Below, in pieces: positions 23,452-32,162 of a stretch of 41,458 nt of DNA (its first letter is position 1; each line of letters begins with the position of its first letter). Below the pieces are notes generated by a model. It did no database searches, was not told the DNA's origin, and saw nothing but the letters and a program-made list of their open reading frames with translations. Position numbers and translations under genes: made by a program. The DNA is from Mycoplasma sp. CAG:776 (GTDB lineage Bacteria > Bacillota_I > Bacilli_A > RF39 > UBA660): positions 1 through 41,458 of the forward strand of contig FR903065.1 in the NCBI GenBank assembly GCA_000438195.1. Direction: 5' to 3'.

Positions 23452-24658
23452 AGCGGCTTTAGAAAGGGAAAAGAAAAGACAGCAAAATAATGTAGAACTT
23501 ATTGCTTCAGAGAACTATGTTTCTAAAGATGTATTAGAACTTCAAGGAAGTATTTTTACAAATAAGTATGCAGAGGGATATCCGAGTAGAAGATATTATG
23601 GTGGTTGTGAAAATGTTGATACTGTGGAAGATCTAGCTATTTCATATGTTACAGAACTTTTTGGTGCTAAATATGCTAATGTTCAACCTCACAGTGGTTC
23701 TAGTGCAAATATGGCTGTTTATCGTGCTTTATTAGAACCGCATGATAAAGTAATGGGACTTAATTTATCTCATGGTGGGCATTTGACTCATGGTAATCCG
23801 GTTAATTTTAGTGGATTAGATTATGAGTTTATTGCTTATAATTTAGATTCAAAAACCGAAATGTTAGATTACGAAGAAATTAGAAGAATTGCTAAAGAGG
23901 AAAGACCACAAATGATTGTTGCGGGCGCTTCGGCTTATTCTCACTTTATTGATTTTCAAAAATTTAGTGAAATCGCTCATGAAGTAGGTGCTTATTTATT
24001 TGTAGACATGGCACATATTGCTGGTTTAGTAGCCTCAGGGCTTCATCAAAATCCGGTAGAATATGCCGATGTTGTAACATCTACGACTCATAAAACGCTT
24101 AGGGGTCCTAGAGGAGGTCTTATTTTAACGAATAATGAGGAAATCATAAAAAAGATTAATAAGACCATTTTTCCTGGTATTCAAGGCGGACCTTTGATGC
24201 ATGTTATTGCTGCTAAAGCACAGTGCTTTTATGAAGCTTTACAACCAGAATTTAAAACTTATCAGGAACAAGTTATCAAGAATGCTAAAGCTTTGGCTCA
24301 AACTTTACAAGAAGAAGGATTTAAAATTATTTCTGGAGGGACAGACAATCATTTAATGCTTGTTGATGTTAAATCTTTACTTGGAATTACAGGTAAAGAA
24401 GCTGAGACAGTATTAGATCAAATTCATATTACAGTTAATAAAAATACAATACCAAATGAGACCGAATCGCCTTTTAAAACTAGTGGTATTAGACTTGGAA
24501 CACCAGCGATGACAACACGTGGACTTAAGGAGAAAGAATTTGAAATGATTGGACATATTATAGCAAAGGCTTTAAAAAATAAAGATGATCAGAGAGTTTT
24601 ACAGGAATTAGAACAAGAAATTTTGAATTTAACTAATCAATTTCCAATTTATGAATAG
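23435..24658 (+). CDS. glyA: Serine hydroxymethyltransferase
   Basis: A PLP enzyme converting serine and THF to glycine and methylene-THF. The 407-residue length is normal. Signatures include ELIASENYVS, YAEGYPSRRYYGG, DMAHIAGLVA and the PLP lysine in VVTSTTHKTLRGPRGG. AAAGGAGAG precedes the ATG inside folD. tmk follows after 9 bases, which joins methylene-THF supply to thymidylate formation. Confidence 0.97.
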   Translation: MDLKIKAALEREKKRQQNNVELIASENYVSKDVLELQGSIFTNKYAEGYPSRRYYGGCENVDTVEDLAISYVTELFGAKYANVQPHSGSSANMAVYRALLEPHDKVMGLNLSHGGHLTHGNPVNFSGLDYEFIAYNLDSKTEMLDYEEIRRIAKEERPQMIVAGASAYSHFIDFQKFSEIAHEVGAYLFVDMAHIAGLVASGLHQNPVEYADVVTSTTHKTLRGPRGGLILTNNEEIIKKINKTIFPGIQGGPLMHVIAAKAQCFYEALQPEFKTYQEQVIKNAKALAQTLQEEGFKIISGGTDNHLMLVDVKSLLGITGKEAETVLDQIHITVNKNTIPNETESPFKTSGIRLGTPAMTTRGLKEKEFEMIGHIIAKALKNKDDQRVLQELEQEILNLTNQFPIYE

Positions 24659-24667
24659 GTGATTTAA

Positions 24668-25336
24668 ATGAGTAAAGGCAAGTTAATTGTAATTGAGGGA
24701 ACAGATTGTTCAGGAAAACAAACCCAAACAGATATTTTAGTTTCGAATTTAAAAGAGATGGGATATAAAGCGATTAGCTTTGGATTCCCTAACTATGCTT
24801 CACCAACAGGCAAAATTATTGGAGAAGCTTACTTAGGGAAGCATAGTGAATCTTATTTTCGTGAAGGAATAGAAAATGTAGATCCTAAAATATCTAGCCT
24901 TTACTATGCTGCTGATCGAGCTTATAATATTGATATTATTAAAAAATATTTAGACAATGATTATATTGTAGTATTGAATCGATATGTAGAATCGAATATG
25001 GCTTTTCAAGGTGGAAAAATTAAAGATATTAAAAAAAGAAATATGATGTATGAATGGTTAGATAATTTAGAATTTGTTCTTTTAGATTTACCTCGACCAG
25101 ATTATGTTTTATTTTTGTATCTTCCTTATGAATATGTTTGTACTTTGAAGGGTATTCGTGGTAAAATAGCAAATGTTCATCTTCTTCATATGGCAGAAAT
25201 CGCCTATTTAGAATTAGCAACTATTTATGATTATGAAAAAATATTATGTTTGAAAAATGATGAATTAAGAACGATCGATGATATTGCAGATGAAATATTA
25301 GTAAAAGTAAAGAAATTTTTAGAAACAGAGGGATAA
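24668..25336 (+). CDS. tmk: Thymidylate kinase-family protein
   Basis: A P-loop kinase converting dTMP to dTDP. Residues: P-loop VIEGTDCSGKQTQTD, NMP-binding region FPNYASPTGK, the DR-equivalent LNRYVESNMAFQGGK and the downstream LPRPDYVLFLYLP. The 222-residue length fits. The lid (LKGIRGKIANVHLLH) differs from the Arg-rich lid of E. coli Tmk. It shares the unit with folD and glyA, and its stop lies one base before queA. Confidence 0.85.
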   Translation: MSKGKLIVIEGTDCSGKQTQTDILVSNLKEMGYKAISFGFPNYASPTGKIIGEAYLGKHSESYFREGIENVDPKISSLYYAADRAYNIDIIKKYLDNDYIVVLNRYVESNMAFQGGKIKDIKKRNMMYEWLDNLEFVLLDLPRPDYVLFLYLPYEYVCTLKGIRGKIANVHLLHMAEIAYLELATIYDYEKILCLKNDELRTIDDIADEILVKVKKFLETEG

Positions 25337-25337
25337 C

Positions 25338-26360
25338 ATGAAGTTAACTGATTTTGATTATGAATTACCAGAAGAATTGATTGCTCAAACGCCTATTCAA
25401 AATCGCGATCAATCTAAATTGATGATATTAGATAAGAGTACTGGAGAGTTAGAACATCAACATTTTTATGATATTTTAAATGAATTAAATTCGGGTGATG
25501 TTCTAGTTCTTAATGATACGAAGGTAATACCAGCAAGACTTATTGGTGAGAAAGAAGAAACAGGAGCGGTTATTGAACTTTTACTTTTAAAAGATTTAGG
25601 AAGTAATATATGGGAGTGCTTATCAAGACCGGCTAAAAGATTAAAAGTTGGGACTATCATTTCTTTTTCTGATAAGTTAAAAGCAGAAGTAACCCAAAAA
25701 AAAGATGAAGGAATTGTTTGTGTAAAATTAATTTATGAAGGAATTTTAATGGAGATTTTAGATGAACTTGGTAGTATGCCTCTTCCTCCATATATTCATG
25801 AAAAATTACAGGATAAGGATCGTTATCAAACTGTTTATGCTAAAAATATTGGTAGTGCAGCAGCACCTACAGCGGGGCTTCATTTTACGAATGAATTATT
25901 AGAAAAGTTAAAAAATAAAGGAGTAGAAATTTTATTTGTTACTCTTCATGTTGGTTTAGGTACTTTTAGACCGGTCGAAGTAGAAAATGTTTTAGAACAC
26001 CATATGCATAGTGAATTTTATCAAATGACCAAAGAAGTAGCGGAACGGCTTAATATAGCTAAAAAAGAAAATAGAAAAATTTATGCGGTTGGTACTACTT
26101 CCGTTCGTACTTTAGAAACAATTATGCATCAGTATCATGAATTTAGAGAATGTAGTGGTAATACTGAAATATTTATTTATCCCGGATTTCAGTTTCAAGC
26201 AATTGATGGTCTTATTACTAATTTCCATTTACCAAAATCTACTTTACTTATGTTAGTTAGTGCTTTATCTTCGAAAGAATATATTTTAAATGCTTATCAG
26301 GAAGCAATTAAAAACAAATATCGTTTCTTTTCTTTTGGTGATGCTATGTTTATTCGATAA
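25338..26360 (+). CDS. queA: S-adenosylmethionine:tRNA ribosyltransferase-isomerase (QueA)
   Basis: QueA transfers and isomerises ribose from SAM to preQ1-modified tRNA, forming epoxyqueuosine at position 34. The 340-residue protein shows the family sequences FDYELPEELIAQTP, VLNDTKVIPARL, APTAGLHFT and LHVGLGTFRPV. It starts one base after tmk with a GAGGGAT site. ruvB-queA-tgt is a common order; here folD-glyA-tmk intervene and tgt does not follow. Confidence 0.96.
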   Translation: MKLTDFDYELPEELIAQTPIQNRDQSKLMILDKSTGELEHQHFYDILNELNSGDVLVLNDTKVIPARLIGEKEETGAVIELLLLKDLGSNIWECLSRPAKRLKVGTIISFSDKLKAEVTQKKDEGIVCVKLIYEGILMEILDELGSMPLPPYIHEKLQDKDRYQTVYAKNIGSAAAPTAGLHFTNELLEKLKNKGVEILFVTLHVGLGTFRPVEVENVLEHHMHSEFYQMTKEVAERLNIAKKENRKIYAVGTTSVRTLETIMHQYHEFRECSGNTEIFIYPGFQFQAIDGLITNFHLPKSTLLMLVSALSSKEYILNAYQEAIKNKYRFFSFGDAMFIR

Positions 26361-26361
26361 T

Positions 26362-26390
26362 AAAGAGTGATGAAAGTCATTCTTTTTTCT
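26362..26390 (+). terminator. Terminator after queA
   Basis: AAAGAGTGA (26362-26370) pairs with TCATTCTTT (26377-26385) with one G-T pair and a 6-nt loop; T residues follow. Confidence 0.75.
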
Positions 26391-26412
26391 TTTTCAATTT
26401 GATTTCCACGGT

Positions 26413-26440
26413 TTGACAAAATCCGACAAAGGAATATGAT
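26413..26440 (+). promoter_or_regulatory. Promoter of the Rpn-family gene
   Basis: TTGACA (26413-26418), 16-base spacer, TATGAT (26435-26440), about 35 bases before the ATG. Confidence 0.65.
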
Positions 26441-26475
26441 AAGATAACATTTATTCTTAGAGAAGGGAGGATTTT

Positions 26476-27293
26476 ATGAATACTAAGATAAATGTTACAT
26501 TATCTGATGATATATGTTTTAAGTATATTTTTAGCAAAGAAGAAATATTAAAAGATTTCTTAAATTCATTTTTTGAATATATAGGGGAAGAAGAAAGAAT
26601 TAGAGGATTAAAAACAAGTACTGAAAAAGAAATGTTTGGTAAAAAATATAAGAATAAGATTTTTTATGGCGATATTCTTGCTTATACTAATACAGGAAAG
26701 ATTATTTCAATTGAGATGTATAAAGAATTTCAAAAAAAGAATTTAATAAAAGTGTATCATATTTAACAAGAATATTTTCAAGTCAATTAGAAAGAGGAGA
26801 AAAGTATAGAGAAATACATAAGACTATTGGGTTAAATTTTATGAAAGGAAATTATCACTATAATAATTTTTATTTGGTTAATAATTATGGATTTGTGAAT
26901 AAATTAAATTATGGAGTAATCAAAGATGAATGTTTAGAGATGTATTTAATTCGGCTTGATTTAGTAAAGGAAAAGGTATATAATGAAGAAGAGAAAAGAT
27001 TTATCAAATGGTTAAAAATAATAAATGGGAAGGAGATAGAAGAAATGAGAGAAGAAGCCAAAGAAGATGAAGTAATGGAAAGGGCATTACAATTTATGGA
27101 AGAATTTTTAGCAGATGAAGAAATAAAAAATGTATATGATAAAATTAATGATGTAGAAAGAGTGGCATTACATAAAGGCGAAAAGAAAGGCATTATTAAG
27201 ACTGCTAAAAATTTACTGCAATTAAATATAGCAATAGAAGATATCAGTAAAGCAACAGGTTTGAGTATTCAAGAGTTAAAAAATTTGGAATAG
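26476..27293 (+). pseudogene. Frameshifted Rpn-family PD-(D/E)XK nuclease
   Basis: Two frames together form one Rpn-family (recombination-promoting nuclease) protein of about 270 residues. The first part (26476-26766) has DDICFKYIFSKEE and the nuclease core GDILAYTNTGKIISIEMY. The second continues with YLTRIFSSQLERGEKYREIH and ends with the typical tail DISKATGLSIQELKNLE. The break falls at a run of seven A (26732-26738): one more A restores KKEFNKSVSYLTRIFSSQ. This may be a dead gene, a slippage switch or an assembly error. The usual IEMQ motif reads IEMY. A good promoter and AGGGAGG site remain. Confidence 0.8.
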
Positions 27294-27309
27294 GAAACTA
27301 TTCTTTTTT
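27288..27309 (+). terminator. Terminator with GAAA tetraloop after the Rpn gene
   Basis: GAATAG (27288-27293) pairs with CTATTC (27298-27303) around a GAAA tetraloop, then six T. The TAG stop lies in the left arm. Confidence 0.8.
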
Positions 27310-27385
27310 ATTGGATTCTTTACACTTTCTTGACTGAAATATTGAATTATTTTGAATTTGAATGCTTGAAAATAACATAACTGTA

Positions 27386-27414
27386 TTGATTATTATTTAG
27401 TAATCTTGTATATT
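27386..27414 (+). promoter_or_regulatory. Candidate promoter of the TasA-type surface gene
   Basis: TTGATT (27386-27391), 17-base spacer, TATATT (27409-27414). This would leave a leader of about 110 nt, longer than elsewhere in the window. The rest of 27310-27532 is AT-rich with no gene. Confidence 0.4.
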
Positions 27415-27455
27415 GAATATATAATATAGAGCAATATAATGTAAATAATAGGAAG

Positions 27456-27476
27456 TTTTGACAACCTTTGTCGAAA
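27456..27476. repeat. Imperfect 9-bp inverted repeat upstream of the TasA-type gene
   Basis: TTTTGACAA (27456-27464) and TTGTCGAAA (27468-27476) match at 8 of 9 positions with a 3-base spacer. It could be a regulator site or an RNA hairpin in the leader. Confidence 0.35.
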
Positions 27477-27532
27477 TAGCTGCATTTATCATTTATTTGT
27501 ATTATAGTGTTGAAAGTAAAGGATCGTGTATT

Positions 27533-27745
27533 ATGAAAAAAAGAATAGTAATATTAGTAGTAAGTTTAATAGCCATAACAGGAATAATAGTAGGAGTAAG
27601 TTATGCTTTCTTTAGTATTGGTGGAAGTCAAGAACAAGCGAATAACTTTACAAGTGGATGCTTGAATATCAGTTTAACAAGCAATTCAGCATCAATCAAT
27701 CTAACGAATACTTATCCAATAACAGATATCGAAGGATTAGAAACA
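27533..27745 (+). repeat. 5' coding cassette repeated at 41246-41458
   Basis: Aligned without gaps to 41246-41458, with about 14 differences in 213 bases by eye, clustered around the SipW-type cleavage region. The upstream sequences of the two genes are not similar, so the repeat begins at the start codon. Confidence 0.85.
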
Positions 27746-29239
27746 ACAAGTTATGATTTTACAATAACGAATACTTGTTCATCAGAAACAAATTATCGTA
27801 TTAATTTGGAAAGCTTAAATAAACAAATAAACTCTTTAGGAGCAGATTATATTAAAGTGGCGCTATCAAGTGATACTGTAGATAATGTGATATCAAAGTT
27901 AAGTAGTAATACTTCTGTAACACCAGAAATAGATGGAGCATATGAATCATATAACTTATATACAGGAACATTAAAAGGAGAGGAAAGTAAAACCTATCAT
28001 CTAAAGTTATGGATCGATTATGATGCCACAAAAGAAGAGGCAACAAATAAAACATATCAATCAAAAATTAATGTCATAGCTAGTTCTACTATAGATGATT
28101 CGGAAATATTGACAAGCGAGGAAATACTGTTTGATAAATCACCAGAGTTTATAATGGCTGAGGCTTCTGTTAATATGTCAAAAGTAAAATATTGTTTTTC
28201 ATCGGATAATATATGTACTCCTTCTCTTGAACCTGATGAAATTAGAGATAATATGATGAGAGTTTTTGCTGACCATTATGAGTATAAAACTAAAAAAGTT
28301 TCTACGGTTTTAGGGGAGTTAGAAGTGACACCATCTCCTAACAAGATTATTATGTGTGCTCAATTGAATTCCACTACTAAGACTGTTTGCTCGAGTGTTT
28401 TTGTATTGACTCCAGGAACAACTTCTTCAGAAAGTTACCATCTTGATAGTGTTTTAGTAGAAGGAAAAGATGATTATGGTACGACTTATTATTTTTTTGA
28501 AGGACCGTCGACTACAGTTCACTCAAATAATTGGTTAAAATTTGCTGGATATTATTGGCGTGTTGTAAGAATTAATGGTAATGGTTCAGTTCGGATTATT
28601 TATGCTGGAAAAAGTATTGAGGAACGAGAAAATGATGATTTTATTCAGTCAAGTGTTTTTGCTCCTGATCCTCCTAATGTTGGTATTAAGCGGGGATATA
28701 TTGGATATATGCGAAAAGAAGATGGCGATATAGGAAATGAAATTGATAGTACAGTTAAGCAAATAATTGATCAGTGGTATGAAAATAATTTGTTAAATTT
28801 TTCTAACTATTTAGATGTAGAAGCAGGATTCTGTGGAGATCGTACTTTAACTCTTTACGATAGAGAAAATAGTTCAACAAGTACTTTTAAATGTATAGAT
28901 GTTGAAAATGATTTATATACTGTTTCTAGTGCTATGATAGGTAATAAAGCACTTGAGTATCCTATTGGAATGATCAGTGCAGATGAAGTAATATTAGCTG
29001 GAATAGATGGAGATTATACTAGTGAATTGCATTTTCTTAACTCAGATATAACATATTGGACAATGACTCCATATACTTATTTTAATCTTTTTTTAGTAAG
29101 CGAAGACGGTAGGCGCTCACAAAATTCTTTGTCAACTGCAGATATTGGCGTCCGTCCGGTGGTTAATTTGCGTTCAGATATAGAGATAATAGGAAGCGGA
29201 ACAAGTAGTGATCCGTATGTTGTGGTTGGAGCAGAGTGA
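27533..29239 (+). CDS. SipW-dependent TasA-type surface protein with WRVVRINGNG module
   Basis: A 568-residue exported protein. The N-terminus has a hydrophobic segment (about 5-25), then SYAFFSIGGSQEQANNFTSG, matching the signal class cut by SipW-type peptidases in TasA/CalY biofilm proteins. Residues about 30-185 are a beta-rich domain; the C-terminal half carries GTTYYFFEG and YYWRVVRINGNGSVRI and ends RPVVNLRSDIEI, like the protein at 164-1357. The start is ATG 27533 with AAAGGA upstream; an earlier in-frame TTG lacks a ribosome site and adds 25 unlikely residues. The 5' end is nearly identical to the gene at 41246, and codon use seems to change around 28080, suggesting a mosaic. Confidence 0.78.
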   Translation: MKKRIVILVVSLIAITGIIVGVSYAFFSIGGSQEQANNFTSGCLNISLTSNSASINLTNTYPITDIEGLETTSYDFTITNTCSSETNYRINLESLNKQINSLGADYIKVALSSDTVDNVISKLSSNTSVTPEIDGAYESYNLYTGTLKGEESKTYHLKLWIDYDATKEEATNKTYQSKINVIASSTIDDSEILTSEEILFDKSPEFIMAEASVNMSKVKYCFSSDNICTPSLEPDEIRDNMMRVFADHYEYKTKKVSTVLGELEVTPSPNKIIMCAQLNSTTKTVCSSVFVLTPGTTSSESYHLDSVLVEGKDDYGTTYYFFEGPSTTVHSNNWLKFAGYYWRVVRINGNGSVRIIYAGKSIEERENDDFIQSSVFAPDPPNVGIKRGYIGYMRKEDGDIGNEIDSTVKQIIDQWYENNLLNFSNYLDVEAGFCGDRTLTLYDRENSSTSTFKCIDVENDLYTVSSAMIGNKALEYPIGMISADEVILAGIDGDYTSELHFLNSDITYWTMTPYTYFNLFLVSEDGRRSQNSLSTADIGVRPVVNLRSDIEIIGSGTSSDPYVVVGAE

Positions 29240-29258
29240 TTATATAAACAAATATAAT

Positions 29259-29281
29259 AAGTGGAATAATTCCACTTTTTG
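29259..29281 (+). terminator. Terminator after the TasA-type gene
   Basis: AAGTGGAA (29259-29266) pairs with TTCCACTT (29270-29277) around a 3-nt loop, followed by T. Confidence 0.75.
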
Positions 29282-29283
29282 TG

Positions 29284-29312
29284 TTGTTTAAATTTTGAAT
29301 ATTTGATACAAT
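29284..29312 (+). promoter_or_regulatory. Promoter for the 54-aa membrane peptide and cmk remnant
   Basis: TTGTTT (29284-29289), 17-base spacer, TACAAT (29307-29312), giving a leader of about 12 nt before the ATG at 29331. Confidence 0.5.
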
Positions 29313-29330
29313 AATAATAGGTGAGTATAG

Positions 29331-29495
29331 ATGGAATTTTTGGAAAAATTAATTATTTTAGTTGTTTTATTTTTAGGTGTTACAATTGGTACAGCGGCTA
29401 TTATAGGGGTGTATACTAAAACAGTTAGAGAACAAGATAAGATAGATAATAATAGTATTATTTTGGAAAATATTAATTTATTTGATTGGATATAA
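29331..29495 (+). CDS. 54-aa single-pass membrane peptide
   Basis: A small ORF with a TAGGTGAG ribosome site. Residues about 6-28 are one hydrophobic helix (LIILVVLFLGVTIGTAAIIG), followed by a charged tail ending in FDWI. No family is recognised. It lies one base before the broken cmk and probably shared its transcript. Confidence 0.55.
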   Translation: MEFLEKLIILVVLFLGVTIGTAAIIGVYTKTVREQDKIDNNSIILENINLFDWI

Positions 29496-29496
29496 T

Positions 29497-29969
29497 ATGG
29501 TTATTATAATTGATGGATTATCTGCAATAGGGAAAAGTAGTGTTGCTAAAAAGCTTGCGGATACATTACATTATATCTATTTAATACTGGTCTTGTTTAT
29601 CGAATGATTACTTATCTTATTTTAGAATATCACTTAGAAATGCTAGAGGAAATTCTTTCTTTTTTTAAATCAATTTCTTTAGAAATTTTAGGTGATATAA
29701 CTATTCTAAACGATAAAAATATTGCCAGTTTTTTATATACAGAAAAAATTAGTTTACTTAATGCTTTATTAGAAGAGAGAGCTAAAAGATTAATGAAACG
29801 GGATAGTAAATTAACATTTTTATGGGCCAAAAAAGAATTAGAAACGATTGATTTGAAAAATAAAGCATCTAAAGATTTTATTGAACCTAAAGATGCTATT
29901 CGAATTGATACGACTAATTTAAGTTTAGAAGAAGTGTATGAAAAAATATTATTGCTTATTCCTAATTAA
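29497..29969 (+). pseudogene. cmk: Broken cytidylate kinase
   Basis: The N-terminus reads IIIDGLSAIGKSSVAKKLAD, a Cmk-like P-loop, but the frame stops soon after HYIY. A shift of one base near 29580 restores NTGLVYRMITYL, matching the DTGAMYRA region. The rest (29604-29969) ends EPKDAIRIDTTNLSLEEVYEKIL, the usual Cmk C-terminus. The middle of the enzyme, including the GRDIGT region, is missing. CMP kinase is normally essential, so another copy or a wider-specificity kinase must exist if this is truly dead. Its last 8 bases overlap the yigZ-like gene. Confidence 0.8.
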
Positions 29970-30315
29970 CTTTAATTCCTTCTTTGGCGGCATTTCCATA
30001 AGCACGAATTAAACCTCCTGCTCCTAGTTTAATTCCTCCAAAATATCTTACTACAGCAATTAAGACATGATTTAAATTATTTTTTTCTATAATATTTAAA
30101 ATAGGCATACCACTTGTTCCAGATGGTTCTTTATCATCTGATTTTTTTATTATTTGATCTATTTTATAGGCATATGGGATATGACGAGCTTTTTTGTGTT
30201 CTTTTTTTAATGATTCGATAATATTTTTTACTTCTTCAACTGTGTTTACTTCATAGTAATAACAAATAAATTTAGATTTTTTTACTTCTAGAGTATAAGT
30301 ATTTAATAATTTCAT
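29962..30315 (-). CDS. YigZ/IMPACT-family protein, N-terminal domain only
   Basis: A 117-residue protein matching the N-terminal domain of the YigZ/IMPACT family (KKSKFICYYYEVNTVEE, HIPYAYKI, DDKEPSGTSGMPIL, VVRYFGGIKLGAGGLIRAYG). Typical bacterial members are about 200 residues with a second ferredoxin-like domain; here the gene stops soon after the first. The function is not settled; eukaryotic IMPACT acts in translation control. It has a GGTG ribosome site and a symmetric promoter shared with uvrC. It overlaps the broken cmk by 8 bases, so loss of the second domain may be linked to that decay. Confidence 0.8.
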   Translation of the reverse strand: MKLLNTYTLEVKKSKFICYYYEVNTVEEVKNIIESLKKEHKKARHIPYAYKIDQIIKKSDDKEPSGTSGMPILNIIEKNNLNHVLIAVVRYFGGIKLGAGGLIRAYGNAAKEGIKVN

Positions 30316-30326
30316 AATAACACCAA

Positions 30327-30359
30327 TTTTATTATACTAAAAAATGTAGTATAATAAAA
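30327..30359. promoter_or_regulatory. Symmetric divergent promoter between yigZ-like and uvrC
   Basis: A perfect 13-bp inverted repeat: TTTTATTATACTA (30327-30339) and TAGTATAATAAAA (30347-30359) with a 7-base spacer. Each arm carries a TATAAT facing outward (minus strand 30331-30336, plus strand 30350-30355). Both genes would have leaders of about ten nucleotides. Confidence 0.65.
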
Positions 30360-30372
30360 GTAGGTGAGAAAA

Positions 30373-32154
30373 ATGCTGAAAGAAAAATTAAAATTAATTC
30401 CTCATTTACCTGGTTCTTATCAAATGAAAAATAGTGATGGTATTATTATATATGTTGGTAAAGCTAAGGATTTATTTAAAAGAGTTAATTCTTATTTTAA
30501 TCGTCCTCAAACAGGTAAAACTGCTAAAATGGTAAGTGAGATAGCTGATTTTTCTTATATTGTGGCTAGTAGTGAGTTAGAAGCATTTTTATTAGAATTT
30601 AATTTAATTAAAGAATATGATCCAAAGTATAATATTCTTTTAAAAGATGATAAAAGTTATCCCTACATAGAATATATTAGTAAACCTTATCCTAAACTTC
30701 AAGTATCTCGTTATTTAAATGTGCGAAAAAGAGATAAGAAAATGCTTTTTGGTCCCTATCCTAATGCCTATGCGGCTAGAAGAATTGTTGCTTTAATTAA
30801 CCGGTTATATCCTTTAAAGAAATGTGATACAATGCCTAAGAAGGTATGTTTATATTATCATATTGGTGAATGTTTGGGATATTGTGAAAAACATGTTGAT
30901 CAAGAGAAATTGATGGAGATGGAGCAAGAAATTTTAAGTTTTTTAAGAGGAAATCAAGATGTTTTGAAAAATAAGATATTAGAGAAAATTAATATGTATA
31001 GTGAACAATTAAATTTTGAAATGGCTTTAGAGTTAAAAAAAGAATTAGAGTATATTAGTATTATTTTAGATAAACAAACAATGGAGTTACATGATTATAT
31101 TAATCGGGATGTTGTAGGATATTTCTTTAATAAAGGATATTTAAGCATTCAAATTCTTTTTTTACGGAATGGAAGAATGGTTGGAGGTCATACAGATATA
31201 TTTCCAGTTGTTTCAGATTATACGGATGAATTAGATACTTATCTTATGAATTTTTATAGTAAACATGAAATTCCTAAGGAAGTTTTGTGTACTAGTGATA
31301 TTAATACTCAAGTTTTAAGTGAAATTATAAATGCTAATTTTTTGGTTCCTCAAAAGGGTAAGAAAAAGAGCTTGGTAGATTTAGCTGTTCGAAATGCGAA
31401 GATTAATTTAGAAAATGAATTGGAAATTGTGATTCGCGATGAAGAAAAAACGGAAAAAGCGAATGATGAATTAAAAGATTTACTTGGTTTAAAAAAATTA
31501 GATCGAATTGATTTATTTGATAACTCTAATCTTTTTGGCTCGTTTACTGTTAGTTGTATGGTGGTTTTTAAAGAGGGCAGACCGGCAAAAAAAGAATATC
31601 GCAAATATAAGATTAGTTTAGATAAAAATGATGATTATCATACCATGCAAGAAGTAATTTATCGTAGATATTACCGAGCTTTAGTAGATAAAACAGAGAT
31701 GCCTGATTTAATTATTGTGGATGGTGGTATTAATCAGATTAATGCTTGTTTGGAAATTTTAAATAGTTTAAATCTTGATATTCGGGTTTGTGGCTTAAGA
31801 AAGAACGATAAACACAGAACCAATGATTTAATTGATTCTAATGGATATCGAATTATAGAATTGGATAAAATGAGTCCGGTTTTCCATTATTTAACGAGAA
31901 TGCAAGATGAAGTACATCGTTATACTATTAGTTATCATAGAACAATTAGAAGTAAAGGCGCTATTAGTAGTGTACTTGATAATATTGAAGGAATTGGTAC
32001 AAAGAGAAAAAAAGAACTCATTAAAGAGTTTGGAAGTATTACCAAAATTAAAAGTGCTAGTATTTCTGAATTAAGTAAGATATTACCAGAAAATATTGCT
32101 GTTCGTTTACAAGAATATTTGAAAGAAAAAGATGAAGAAAAAAGTAATAAATAG
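30373..32154 (+). CDS. uvrC: UvrABC excinuclease subunit C
   Basis: UvrC makes both incisions in nucleotide excision repair. The 593-residue protein has the GIY-YIG domain (PGSYQMKNSDGIIIYVGKAK), a UVR motif for UvrB binding at about 205-235 (NFEMALELKKELEYI), the RNase H-like 3' domain (RIDLFDNSNLFGSFTVSC, IIVDGGINQ) and a C-terminal helix-hairpin-helix (IEGIGTKRKKELIKEFGS). The start is ATG 30373; a GTG nine bases earlier lies in the TAGGTGAG ribosome site and is rejected. The Rnf-like pair follows after 8 bases, an unusual neighbour. Confidence 0.96.
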   Translation: MLKEKLKLIPHLPGSYQMKNSDGIIIYVGKAKDLFKRVNSYFNRPQTGKTAKMVSEIADFSYIVASSELEAFLLEFNLIKEYDPKYNILLKDDKSYPYIEYISKPYPKLQVSRYLNVRKRDKKMLFGPYPNAYAARRIVALINRLYPLKKCDTMPKKVCLYYHIGECLGYCEKHVDQEKLMEMEQEILSFLRGNQDVLKNKILEKINMYSEQLNFEMALELKKELEYISIILDKQTMELHDYINRDVVGYFFNKGYLSIQILFLRNGRMVGGHTDIFPVVSDYTDELDTYLMNFYSKHEIPKEVLCTSDINTQVLSEIINANFLVPQKGKKKSLVDLAVRNAKINLENELEIVIRDEEKTEKANDELKDLLGLKKLDRIDLFDNSNLFGSFTVSCMVVFKEGRPAKKEYRKYKISLDKNDDYHTMQEVIYRRYYRALVDKTEMPDLIIVDGGINQINACLEILNSLNLDIRVCGLRKNDKHRTNDLIDSNGYRIIELDKMSPVFHYLTRMQDEVHRYTISYHRTIRSKGAISSVLDNIEGIGTKRKKELIKEFGSITKIKSASISELSKILPENIAVRLQEYLKEKDEEKSNK

Positions 32155-32162
32155 GTGGTTGT

